Shown: one piece after another, positions 48,500 to 59,584 of the stretch
Numbering within the stretch: the first letter of the stretch is position 1
How the letters are laid out: every line of letters starts with the position of its first letter
DNA from: Pisolithus tinctorius
Lineage: Eukaryota > Basidiomycota > Agaricomycetes > Boletales > Pisolithaceae
Reading direction: 5' to 3'
Assembly: GCA_024663395.1 (NCBI GenBank)
Contig: JANFAH010000006.1
Coordinates: forward strand, 1,240,001-1,304,000
DNA length: 64,000 nucleotides
The notes under the pieces: generated by a model
Seen by the model: only the letters and a program-made list of their open reading frames with translations
What the model was told of the DNA's origin: nothing
The model's database searches: none
Made by a program: the position numbers and the translations under genes

Positions 48500-51400
48500 T
48501 CATATCTCCCCTTCTTCAGGAGTCTCGGCCCTGTGTGATTTTTCTTCTCTGCTCTCTTTACGGCTTTCAATATCAGGATCATACCTTGGTCGCTAACAAA
48601 TGATGAGCCGGAGTGCCTACACGAACAAGTAGCAGTTACCTTCTCAGCCCTCTCACCATGTTTGGACGTATCCCGGCGCTCGTCCCGGCTACGCTCCCGT
48701 TTTTCCCTGCCCCGGTCGTGTTCCTCGTCTTCGTTTCCGTAAGGCGGCGCTTCTTCGTACCCGCGGCTATGCCCCTGCTCCCGTGAACTTCTCCGGGGAC
48801 GTCTCCTGTCGTCTCGGGTATCACGCTCATCGCGACTGTACTTTGAAGACCGATGGTCTCTTTCTCGGTCCCGCTCTAAATATCCGTAATCTTTAGATCT
48901 CTCGCGAGCGTGGTCGCGTGAGTAACCATCGTAGTCGTCTCGGTGATGTCGAGAACTGCGAGCATCTCGGTGCTCTCTGTCACGATCACGTTCGCGGTCC
49001 CGCTCACGGTCTCGATCACGTTCCCTGTCGCGGTCATAATCACGGGCCTTGTCTCGGTACGAATCTCGGTCACGGTCCCTGTCGCGCTCTCTATCGCGTT
49101 CACGATCCCGGTCGCGGTCCCTGTCGCGATCCCTGTCACGGTCTCTTTCGCCATCACGGCCAGGCTCCTTACGCTTCCTGCTCGTAGTCGACGCACCATC
49201 CTCAGACACAGCTTCTCGCATACGCTCTTTCTGTCTCTTCACGAACTTAGCAAAAGCAACACGGCGACCTTCTTCGTCTTCAATAGCCTTGAATTCCGGG
49301 AGGTGCTCAATCAGCGGAACGGCCTGCATGTGTATAACATGAAACACAGCTAGCCAAATTCAGACGAAATAAGCAACCTACCGATTCGTATGAACCATTG
49401 ATGTCTATCGGTTCAGGGAGCTTCTTGAGTGCGTAACGAAGGTCATCCTGCAAATGTCTCTGTCTGCGTTCGTAACGCTTCTTCTCCTCTTGTTGTTTCT
49501 TAATAGCTTGTTCGTGCAGCTTCCGGTAAAATCAACGTAAGGTACACGCTTCAAGAGGCGAAAAAACAATCGACTTACAGAACGGAAGACCTCGTGCAGT
49601 TCCTCGTCGCCTAACTTCCCTGCAGATTCTGGATCCCTTCTCACTCTTGCCGCGAACTCTTCTAAAGTGGATTCCGGCGCAATCATCACGATCCCGGATT
49701 TTGCCGCATCCTCAGCCGACTCGTTGGGCGCTTCTACTTTGCGTATGGACTCCTCCGCGATCGCGATTTTTGCGTCGAGTTGTTGATCCAGCCGATCGAC
49801 TACGTCCCAGAAGAGCTCAAGCGGGTTAGACCCAGGTTTGCCAAGAAGGTTCAAGTAACGCTTGTCCGCCGCAAAAGAAGGATAGACCTGCCTCCATTTC
49901 GCGCGTGCTCTGATCTTACCGGAAGCTACGAGCTCCTGCAAGAGGCCCTGGAACTCATGTCACCGTGACATCCATTTATGGCGTACGGAGAAACATACCC
50001 TGAAAGCCTCCCTGGCTTTGCGCTCGGAGCGAGTCTTTTCAACCTGCGCACGGCGCATTTGTTCCTCGAACTCACGTTCCTTGACTCGACTGTAGTCCTC
50101 GAAAGCAAGAAGAATATCAAGGGTTGGCAATTTACGCAACTCCGGATCTTCCTTCCATTCCTCACATTCAACGAGCATATCAAGTGCTTTGCGCCATCGA
50201 GTCAGGACGTCAACACCGAGTTCCTTAAAGAGGGATACGACTTTTGATATGCTGCGTGTCCTTGCTGCCCTTGTTTCTTGCTAGCGACGACGGTACCAGG
50301 ATTAAGCAAGATATAGTAATATAGAGGGCGGGCCACGCACCACTTCCCGTTGCTTTAGTTCAGCAACGTACTCCTCAAAAACAAGCCTGCGTTCGGCTTC
50401 GATTTTCGCTTGCTGCCAGATTGGGTGCTGTGCAAAGAGTTTATCTGCTGTGCCAAACGTAGTATAGTGGAAGACGTTAGGATTGCCCTTAAGCATGTTT
50501 CTGATCGCTGGGCGCAACTTAGACAACCTCGCTTCTCTCTCTTCCTCTTCTTTTTGTCGCAGACCCTCAGTGTACTGCAAGCCAAGTCAGTATGCGAATA
50601 CGTTGTAAAGAATTCCACTTACTTTCTGCCAAGCTGCCTTCTTCTCAGCGAGTGTATTCAGTGCTTTATACAATGGATCGGTGATGATAGCCCTCATAGT
50701 TTGATCCCAGCTCCAATCTGCATCAACGCCCGCTTTTCTCAGCAAGTGCATAAATGCCTTCTCGGCTTCCTCTATCGTGGGGAATCCGTTGTGGGGAATC
50801 AGGGGGTCATCAGGCAGATTCGGGCGAGCTGGCAAAACACCGGACGATGAGAAAGGAAGATTTGTACCAGGTATAGTCAGGGCACCCTCAGTGCCGTTGG
50901 TTTGAGAAGACGGCCCACTGGCAGGTTCGGGAGAAGCCTGTGCTGGCGGAGGACTGAAAGTGAAGTCAGCATGTTTCGCAGTCGAGGATGTGGTGATTCT
51001 ACGACTGACACTGAGTTTGCTAGCACAAGCTGATTACTCTTAGATTCTTTCTCAACTTTCTCAAGGAGAAGTACTAGCTCATCTGGCATGTCCCATTTGG
51101 ACTCCTTAGTTTCCGTCTATGCGAAAGGTTAGCGTGTTGCCACAAATGTTGAGTGATAGGTCCATACATTGTAGTAGTATTTGCGCCCACCGGAAAAGTA
51201 TTCTTTCCACTTCGTCTCGGATAAGGCGCGCTGTGCACACGACACGACATGAGATTTGCGGAGAATGACGAAAACTTGCCTACCTCGAATGGAGTCTTTA
51301 GGTCTGGACAGAGGTTCGAAATTAATGGCCCAGAATACAAAATGTATCAAATCCTAGGCCTCACCATCTGGCTTCTCCCAAACGCTCTCCCGCGTCACCG

Positions 51401-51511
51401 TATTGAACCAATATGTACGACCTTCGGGATTGCGATGTTCCGTCTAAAATGCGCGTTAACATTGATACGTATACCAGCAAATCAAGCCTTGCATTCCATA
51501 CTTACCCACAT
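48500..51511 (-). CDS. PRP40: U1 snRNP-associated splicing factor PRP40 (WW and FF domains)
   Basis: Bridges 5' splice site and branch-point complexes. First exon is ATGTGG only; then WW1 [20 protein letters not shown] followed by VWEKPDDLKTPFE, WW2 [17 protein letters not shown] with [13 protein letters not shown] domains follow ([38 protein letters not shown]) over at least five exons. The C-terminal 250 residues are an Arg/Asp/Glu dipeptide-repeat region ([10 protein letters not shown] type), unusual in length. Last exon (48563-48500) ends ETPEEGEI. Introns near 51,400, 51,330, 51,120, 50,930, 50,620, 50,300, 50,000, 49,560, 49,360 and 48,600. About 770 residues. Confidence 0.88.
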
Positions 51512-51587
51512 GCTTGCACGAGTTCACCACCGACGAAGTGACACGCTCACGGCCCGCTATCGTTTTCAATCGGAGGTTGAAGTAATT

Positions 51588-51608
51588 CACGTGACGAGAG
51601 ATCACGTG
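51588..51608. promoter_or_regulatory. Two CACGTG sites upstream of PRP40
   Basis: CACGTG at 51588-51593 and 51603-51608, 15 bases apart, about 80-95 bases upstream of the PRP40 start and 55 bases from the transposon end. CACGTG is the classic bHLH (E-box) or Cbf1-type site. Use is inferred. Confidence 0.45.
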
Positions 51609-53456
51609 CAATTTGGTCACCCCCTAAATCTCCAAAACACCTGGGTATGACATATGAGACTAAGACCTAGTTTGGAAACCTCAGGTAAATCGCAGTTAGC
51701 TCCTTCATTGCTTGTACATGTTTTCCCACTGGGGCACTTCATGTGGTGAGTTTGAAACATTTCCTCCTCTATGTGAGATGGATGATGTTGATATTGGTGG
51801 TGATCATGAGGAGCTTCACTGCCAATGCTTGCTGTGCCATATCACTCTTGTCATCAATATCATCCTCTGCATCATTGGTTGTACTGAAGCCCAATCTACA
51901 TCAATCAGAAGGATTCTGGAGCCCTGCCACATGTCAGCATTAACCAGTGAAGAATGGCTTATCAAGCTCCTCACAGGTCATCCAGAATGAATCTGATGTG
52001 AACTTGGTGTTCATGCTGATGTCTTTGCATGACTCATGGAGGAGCCTTGCCAGATCAGTCATAGCAACTCTTGATTCATTTCACTTGAAGAGCAACTAGC
52101 TATTTTCCTCTAGACATATGAGTGTGATGGGTCTGACTATCAGGTACATCAGTGAACTTTTTCAACACTCAAATGAGACCATATCTCAGTATGTCATTAC
52201 CCTTAGTTTGCTGATACTTTTCTAACCTCCTCAATCAGGTACTTTTGCAAGATGCTCTTCATCCTATCCTTGTCACCCTTCTATTCCATGTACATATGTC
52301 ATGATGCCTGGTGCTGATGATGTTCAGCCAGAGATTAGGGGAGATAAAAGATTTTGGCCATATGTATTTCAAGGACATGATTGGTGCATTGGACAGGAGT
52401 CATATCCATGCCACCCTGGTGTCAGAGGACCAGGTGGTGTACCAAAACTGCAAAGGCTCCATATCTCAGAACTGCTTGTTTGCTTGTGATTTCCAGCTGA
52501 TCTTTACATACTCATTGACTGGTTGGGAGGGTTCAGCCACTGATGTGTATGTATACCAAGATGCATGTACAAAAGGGCTTGACATCCCAACAGGAAAGTT
52601 TTTCCTTGCAGATGCTGGATTCCCCCTTGCCCAGGAATTCTAGTCCCCTACTGGGTGACCTGCTACCACCTCACAGAGTGGCACTGAGTGCATTTAAGGT
52701 ATTTTTCTTTGAATTATCCATCTTATTGTCCTGCTAAACTGACAAGACCTAGGAATAAAGAAGAATTGTTCAACCTCCAGCACTCATCTGCACACAACAT
52801 CATTGAGCAAATATTTGGTGTCCTCAAGCATTGTTTTTGCATCTTACTACTAAGCCCTAAGTACAACATTGACATCCAAGGCCAAACCCCCTCAGCACTC
52901 TGTGTGCTGCACAACTTCATCTGTACTCATGATGCCAAAACAGGTCTGATGCCAGGACACAATGTCCATGCAGATGAGCAAGGTGCAGGAGGGCCTGGGG
53001 GATCAGCAGATAAGGGTGGGGCTGATGAAGGTAATCCCAATGTAGGTCAGCTTGAAGCAGCATGTGCCTTCCATGACCAGATTGCTCAACATACAGTGAC
53101 TTCCAAAATTGGTTCAATGTTTGCACATTTTGGGCTGTTTGTTGAATTTATCTGGAACAAAGACAAATAAGACCAAAGTGTAAGTTGATGACATAAACCA
53201 TTTGCACAGGGCTATCCATCAAAAATAGGATTATGTAATTTGAGTTAGTATCCATGGCAATATACTTGAGTTAAATCATCATGTCATTGGACCAATTTTG
53301 TAACTATGTGTTGGATCCATCAGAATCCAACCAATATCACATAAAACAATTTCAAAAATCATCAAAGATGGTTGCTATGGTTATTGTACCTTAGCAACCA
53401 CTTCAGTCCAAGCTATTTAACCACTGTCTACATTGTCAATGCTTCCTAACTAAACT

Positions 53457-54658
53457 ATGCACCCCATCTCCTCTGTTCAGAAGCAAAACATCATTTCTCT
53501 GTCCTGTAATGGTCATTCTACTTGCACTATTGCCTCCAGGCTGGGTATCAGCCAGCCTACAGTCTCCAGGGTGCTCAAGAATCTTCTTCCTTATCAACAA
53601 GCACCTACTTCTAGACATCCTGCTAAGCTTTCAACCTCCTCTCAGCATGCTATTATCACACAAATCACAGGCAAGGCCACCAATGCTGTTGAGGTTACAA
53701 AGAACATCAATTCCATAATCTCCAATCCACTCTCCTCACAAACAGTCAGAAGGGTCCTCAGAAAACATTCATTCAAGGCTGTAACAAAGAAGACAAAACC
53801 ACTTCTTTCTATAATTCACAGGAAGAAGTGATTGGCCTTTGCTCTAAAATACAAAGAATGGACTGTGGAGGACTGGAGAAGGGTTATCTGGTCAGATGAG
53901 ACCAAAATCAATAGGATTGGGTCAAATGGGAAGGTTTGGGTGTGGAAACAGGCAGGAGAGGGGCTCATTGAAAGAGAGATACAGGGAACAGTCAAGCATG
54001 GAGGAGGAAACATTATGGTATGGGGATGTATGGGCTGGGAAGCTGTTGGCCACCTTACAGAGATTAAGGGGAGGATGGATGCCAACCAATATATGGACAT
54101 TTTGGAGAGCCAGTTGAAGAAGTTTGTGGGGTTGCAGAGGGAAACCCAGGGAGGAACCTGTAGGGCTCAGTAGTCTGTCAAGCTACTGAGGGACTGGGTA
54201 AATTTTACTAGTGTATGTGTGTGCTCTAACAGCTTATGTAAGTGACATGATCATGTGCCTATGTCCAAGTATGGACAGGGGTTGTTTCACTCCAACACCA
54301 GTTACTTCTTAGCTTGGGAGATTCTGGAATTCCTTTGGAGGATGTTTTCTTTCAACAGGACAATGACCCAAAACATACCTCCAAAAAGGCCAAGAAGTGG
54401 TTGGAGGACAACAATATTATTGCTCTGGACTGGCCTCCACAGTCTCCAGATATGAACCCCATTGAACACCTCTGGAATCACATCAAACAGGAGCTCAACA
54501 AGTATTCAACATGGCCAAAGGGAGTTTGGGAGGTTTGGGAGAGAGTGGCAGTGGTGTGGAATAATATAGGCCCAGGGTTGTGTCAGAATTTGATTGAAAG
54601 TATGCCTAGAAGGGTCCAAGTGGTGATAAAAGCCAAGGTAGGTCATACAAAGTATTAA
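53457..54658 (+). pseudogene. Tc1-type DD34E transposase, copy 1
   Basis: N-terminal helix-turn-helix QKQNIISLSCNGHSTCTIAS, then LSSQTVRRVLRKHSFKAVTK. TGA at 53829-53831 follows IIHRKK. Catalytic motifs: VIWSDETKINRIG (D), QQDNDPKHTSKKAKKWLEDN (D), QSPDMNPIEHLWNHIKQEL (E), with 34 residues between the last two. The frame is also broken by the insertion 54117-54304. Ends ...IKAKVGHTKY. Inactive as it stands. Confidence 0.88.
54117..54304. mobile_element. 188-base insertion in Tc1 copy 1 (unknown short element)
   Basis: Absent from copy 2, where CTAGTTG runs straight into CTTCTTAG. In copy 1 it is bordered by CCAGTTG (54110-54116) and CCAGTTA (54298-54304), which looks like a 6-7 base target duplication. 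It includes a stem-loop CTCAGTAG (54166) with CTACTGAG (54183). No coding frame. Confidence 0.6.
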
Positions 54659-54936
54659 AGTTACCAGTTTCTATATCTCTGATACCCACTTCCAAAATTG
54701 ATTCAATGACATGGCAATTTAAATTGTGTATACATTTATGAATACTAATTCAAATTACATAATAATTTTTTTGATGGATAGTGCTGTGCAAATGGCTTAT
54801 GTCATCAACTTACACTTTGGTCTTATTTGTCTTTGTTCTTAATAAATTCAACAAACAACCCAAAATGTGCAAACATTAAATCAATTTTGGAAGTCTCTGT
54901 ATGTGGGATGATTATCAGGAAATCATTCAATTGTGA

Positions 54937-55327
54937 GATCTTGGGCAATTGCCCTCAGGTAGTGATGACTATAGCTCTGATGACTTCATGAATACTGGTA
55001 ACAGTATGAGCAATGTATCAATGTTGTGGATGTGTAGTTCAATTGTTCTCATGCCATGCAATACAGGTACACTTTTGGATCTCTCATGTGCAATGAAGAA
55101 AGAACAAGAGATTGCAATGAAGAAAAAAAAAGATTGCAATACAATGACAACAGATATGGGTACAGCAAACATCAAGCTACCTATAGTATTTTTTACTGCA
55201 TACTGGTCTGAGAGCTACCAACCCCAAGTGTCATCCAATACTCCAGTTCAGCAAGCACCAAATGATCCTCCTTCTTTACCATCCTCAAGTATACATTGGC
55301 AAAGCTGAGATTCTGCAAGATCAATGA
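54937..55327. other. Harbinger internal spacer, no gene seen
   Basis: Between the transposase end and the convergent Myb-like gene. Has an A-rich run near 55,120. One open frame, 54949-55308, looks like random sequence. Confidence 0.4.
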
Positions 55328-56654
55328 TCAGATGAATGCCTTGATAGGACCAGGGAAATCTTGGTCTTGATCATCCAGTAAATGAATCACTTGTGCTTTC
55401 ATTGTCAATGCTTTATCAATGGCAGATGTCATCGACATGTTGATTGATGATGTGAGGAAGTTGATTGAGCCTTGTAGGCCTACCATGATAGGGTTTGATA
55501 TGGCAGGTGGAGGTGGAGGCAGAGGATTGCAAGAACAATGGGAATGGGAGCTTTTTGCATAGTCCAAAGTGGCAGAGAGGTTGGTGCATTTGTTGAAGGT
55601 GGGAGCAGGAGCAGAAATGTCACTTTCATTGGCAAATGAGAAAACAGACATGGTAGTCAAAACCTCATCATCACCAAGCATCTTGGTGTGAGACTGCTTT
55701 CCACTAGATGGTGGAGCACTGGATGGCAGGATAGTAATGTCAGGCAGGTTGATGGCAGATGGTGGATCATCAAAGAAAGGGAAATGGTCATCATCCCACC
55801 CAGGTGGGACTAGGGGAAGCACTAGCACAGATTCAGCAGGCACTAAAGTGGGAGTAGATATGGGTTTGATGGGCACAGAAGTGGAGGAGGGTGTGGATTC
55901 AGCAGGCACTGAAGTGGAAGTAGTTGGTTGAATGGCTGGCACTCCACTGTCTCCATTGTCTAGGCTGTTGGTGGCAGCATTAGAACTATCTGGACTAAAG
56001 GTGTTGGCCCCATGGGCACTGCCATGGGGTAGGATATCTGCAACATAGGAATATAAATCCCATCCACTTGTTTTGAACTGGTGAATGAGGGGGTGACTCT
56101 AAGGATAATCATCAGTTCATCAAGCCATGGGGTTAAAAAATAAAAATAAAAATACCTTCACAAAGTCCTCATACACCTGCTTGGCATGCTGACCCTGAAT
56201 GTTAGCCCCCTTCTCATTGTCCCAGTGGGCTCCAGATGGTTGTGCTCAATAGTACTTGATATCTTGATATATCTTTTGAATCTATGACAGAAGATTGGTA
56301 TATCACAAGCAGTTTACAATGCTGACTTACATAGCCAGTCAAGTTGTTTCTCACCACTTGATAGTTCTTAGGAGGTCCATCTGTGTGATGGTTGGCAATA
56401 TGCAGTGCAGTGGCTTGACATGTAGCCATCTTGAAGTTCCCATTATCACCTGCCTCATGCTGGTTGTCATGCAGGAATTTTATGAGGGCAGCAGTTTCTT
56501 CATTGTTCCAATGAACTCTTGGAGTAGGAGTGCTAGTCTTATTAGGCATCAAGTGAGTAAGTGAATCAAGAGTGTACTGAGATATGAGGGCAACAACAGT
56601 GGCAGCTGATACCCAGGTGAGCCTAAGCTGATCCAGATCATCATAATCCATCAC
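55328..56654 (-). CDS. Myb/SANT-like DNA-binding protein of the Harbinger element
   Basis: Companion protein that in Harbinger elements binds DNA and helps the transposase enter the nucleus. Starts MMDYDDLDQLRLTWVSAATV at 56654; the Myb/SANT-like domain is VHWNNEETAALIKFLHDNQH, then GDNGNFKMATCQATALHIAN and DGPPKNYQVVRNNLTGY. After the intron(s) near 56,290-56,220 and 56,160-56,100 a Ser/Pro/Thr-rich region and IMVGLQGSINFLTSSINMSM end at 55,328. Junctions of the middle exons not fixed. Carried by the transposon. Confidence 0.7.
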
Positions 56655-56770
56655 AGGACATGTTTCAAACTTAATTCAAACTCACTATGCAAAGTGCCCC
56701 AGTGGAAAAACATGTACAAGCAATGAAGGAGCTAATTGTGATTTACCTGAGGTTTCTAAACTAGCTCTAA

Positions 56771-59219
56771 CTCTACACTTTACATGATGTTCAAGAAGAA
56801 ATGAAAGTCATCAGACCTCACAGATGGCATGGATTGATTATGCCTCCTATTGGAAGCTTTCTCAGAGGAGCTGAAGGAAGTAGGCCAGAGGTGTTACCTC
56901 CAGACCTTCTTTCTGCTGTAGAAGACCTTGTGAGTGAACTGAAAGTTGTTCCAGTAAGGAGTTCTGGATTGAACATAACTGCTTTTTAAGCACATCTATA
57001 GTATACTTCATTTTCAAAAGTTGATGCTGGTATGTTCAACAAACTTGACATACCTGTTAGGCCTCTCTGGCAGCAAGCCCCAGACCTGGACATCAAGGCC
57101 TATGGGCTAGTGGAAATGAAGGGAAATTGGCTTGATATTGATGCTACCTGGCAACTCTATTTAATTCAAGAGCATGTTTCCATCATTGTGAGTATGTTTG
57201 TATCTTCCCCATCTGTTGGTCCCCTGATTTCATATGACTTAGAATGAGGCTGGATCCTGCATGTTGATCAATGTATTTTTACTGTGTCTGGCTTCTGTTA
57301 TGCATCACAGAGAGCAAGTTGTCAGTGTCATACCTGAGTTTCCCATCAGAAGGACCACTCTTGAAGACTATGCTTTTGGAGGGGTTGTCAACTTCCTCAT
57401 CACCAGAGCCCCACCAGGTTCCACAAGTAGATCATCACTGTTCTGCTCATCATTCCCTTCTGACAATTCCTTTCAGAGTTGCTATTGGGCATCCTGCTGT
57501 GGCACATTCACCATCCAGCTGCCCTTCAAACTCCACAGTTAATATCTTTGAGGCAAAGAAGGAAAATGTGGCTGCTGCTGCATACTGTGAACAGCACAGG
57601 TGAGTTCCCTATCCTCAGTGTAGATGAAAGTAATGTATTGGCAGTGTACCTGTGTTGAGGGGCTGTATAACCAGTGGAGAGCAATGGATGTTTTTTGTTT
57701 ACCATCAAGGGGAAACCTGGGTTTTGTCAGTGATATCTTTGGGCTCAGATCTTGAGCATCTACCTCCAATTCTGGGGATTCTAAGAGACTGGATACTGTT
57801 CCTTCTCCCCTTTGCATGCACATGCTAATGGCTTGTTGTTGAGTGCAGGCTTACCCTCAGATGACTGGGCTTCAACTCTGGGTGACAGGGGCTAAGTCTG
57901 GTGTCACACACCAAAGGTGTTGTGGACATGGTTCCAGCTGACTCTGCCTAACTTGTCAACAAGTTGTGCATGATGCCATGAATGGAGATGAAGACTATAG
58001 CCCTCATGCATAGAAGGACTGCTGGATGTTAGCAGTCATCTTTCACACAAGAACAAGTTGTCAGTACTAGAGAGAAAAGAGGAAGCAAGTTAAGCACCCA
58101 TCAAAAGTTTTTAGTGCCTATGTATGGCATTCTGGTTTTCATCATATCTCCACCATTTCCAAAGATATCAGCTCCATTCCCACACTTGCTTAAAGCACTC
58201 AGCCATGTGATCCTGCCTTCCAAGTTTGGAAAGGATCCTCACACCCTATGCATTTCTTCAGCACTCCATCCTTCAGATGCTCATTTCACCAAGTCCATCA
58301 GATATGGCCACCTCTACATTGATCATCTTACTTGTCTCTTTTGCCAGAGACAGTGGTTACATATATCTGCCAGGCATTCCTACTAGCTTCTGTCCTGGTT
58401 CATTCCATCATTGTCAGCCCCATCTCATCCCATGCAGCTTGGTCAGCATGTTCTCCTTGTCAGTATGACATCCAGAAGGATGTTCTTTGGTCACCTCAGG
58501 TCTGTCACTCAGTTAGAAAGGTCTTATGTGGTCATTTTGGTTCCCCACTTGATGAAGCATACAGATCCTTCCTCCCCACTCCCCACAATGTCTTTATTCC
58601 AGTCTCATCTGTCATTCTCCCCACATTGTGACAGCTCCAGTATAATCTACTGTTCTCCAGCCTCCCTGATCACATCCATGATAATTATGACATGCATCTT
58701 GCCTTCTTACTGCAAGACCCAGCAGACAACATCCCCCCTTCTCCCTCTCCTCCATCAGAGCCCCATTCATGAAGTGTTTTGTTAACTTTGCTGAGAGGAT
58801 GAATGGGTGGGAGACACAATCACCTAAGCTCCCATTACCCCACAGACCCCCAATGCCCTAGCCCTTTGATGCCTGACTCATGCATCCATTTCTGGATTTA
58901 ATACTTCCCCATCTGGAAACACCATCCATCTGTCATCCCATCTTTTGATCCAGTGATGTCTCTGCTGAGATCTGAGATGCATCACCACCCCCTAATGTGA
59001 TACCAGTGCACTTACTCAGGTTCCAACATTCTTTGACTCATACTGTGATATTGGACTGTCCTTGACTCATTCATTGCCAATACTTACCAATCTTCTTTGC
59101 TTGCTTACTTTTCATTTCTTGCTTACTCATCATGATTACTCATTGCCTACAGTCCCTACTCATTACTTACCAAGCATTTGTGCCTCATTTATCATGGGCT
59201 GTGCTCCCCCTACAGTATA
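56771..59219. other. CpG-poor intergenic/transposon-remnant DNA
   Basis: Short frames only (e.g. 56801-56989, 57032-57247 and 57261-57542) that I cannot place in a family; they may be scraps of one old gene. At 58,990-59,200 a pyrimidine-rich stretch repeats TTACTCAT/ACTCATT motifs. Confidence 0.4.
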
Positions 59220-59584
59220 CAGTGACTTCCAAAATTGATCCAACATTTGCACATTTTGGGTTGTTTGTTGAATTCATCTCGAACAAAGACAAATAAGACC
59301 AAAGTGTAAGTTGATGACATAAACCATTTGCACAGGGCTATCCATCAAAAAAAAGGATTATGTAATTTGAAGAAGTATCCATGGTAATATACTTGATTTA
59401 AATCACCATGTCATTGAATCAACTTTGTAACTATCCATTGGATCCATCAGAATCCAACCAATATCACATAAAACAATTTCAAAAATCATCACAGATGGTT
59501 GCTATGGTTATTGTACCTTAGCAACCACTTCAGTCCAAGCTATTTAACCACTGTCTACATTGTCAATGCTTCCTAACTATACTA

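Larger units (their letters stand above)
53094..54899 (+). mobile_element. Tc1/mariner element, copy 1, inserted in the Harbinger transposase
   Basis: Inverted repeats of roughly 180-200 bases: left begins CAGTGACTTCCAAAATTGGT, right ends as the complement of CAGAGACTTCCAAAATTGAT; TA at 53092-53093 and 54900-54901. Inside is a transposase split by TGA 53829-53831 and by a 188-base insertion. 1,806 bases. Confidence 0.92.
51779..54936 (+). pseudogene. PIF/Harbinger DDE transposase (interrupted by Tc1 insertion)
   Basis: Readable order: MDDVDIGGDHEEL, then EEWLIKLLTGHPE, QHSNETISQ with an intron to YFCKML, VMMPGADDVQPEIRGDKRFW, DMIGALDRSHIHATLVSEDQ (first Asp), SLTGWEGSATDVYVYQDACT (second Asp region), FFLADAGFPLAQEF, and NKEELFNLQHSSAHNIIEQI (Glu). 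At least one small frameshift is visible near 52,366 (VFQ against the expected FKDM frame) and another near 52,293. The last residues are split by the Tc1 element: ...AFHDQIAQH before, and MWDDYQEIIQL after. Confidence 0.8.
51664..56767. mobile_element. PIF/Harbinger DNA transposon with TAA target duplication
   Basis: Terminal inverted repeats of about 95 bases: the left begins GACCTAGTTTGGAAACCTCA (51664), the right, read inwards from 56767, GAGCTAGTTTAGAAACCTCA. Both continue through GCTTGTACATGTTTT and CACTGGGGCACTT. TAA flanks both sides (51661-51663 and 56768-56770). It carries a DDE transposase on + and a Myb/SANT-like gene on -, the two-gene plan of this superfamily. 5,104 bases with the nested Tc1 insertion, about 3,300 without. 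Confidence 0.92.

Noticed and set aside
48943..49353. Plus-strand frames rich in Val/Ile or Ser/Arg
   Set aside because: Antisense to the repetitive Arg/Asp tail of PRP40; composition comes from the repeat.
53829..53831. TGA in Tc1 copy 1 as an intron border
   Set aside because: No GT/AG pair in phase around it; a nonsense mutation is simpler.
54949..55308. 119-residue open frame in the Harbinger spacer
   Set aside because: No domain, low complexity, no splice partner; more likely chance in AT-rich DNA.
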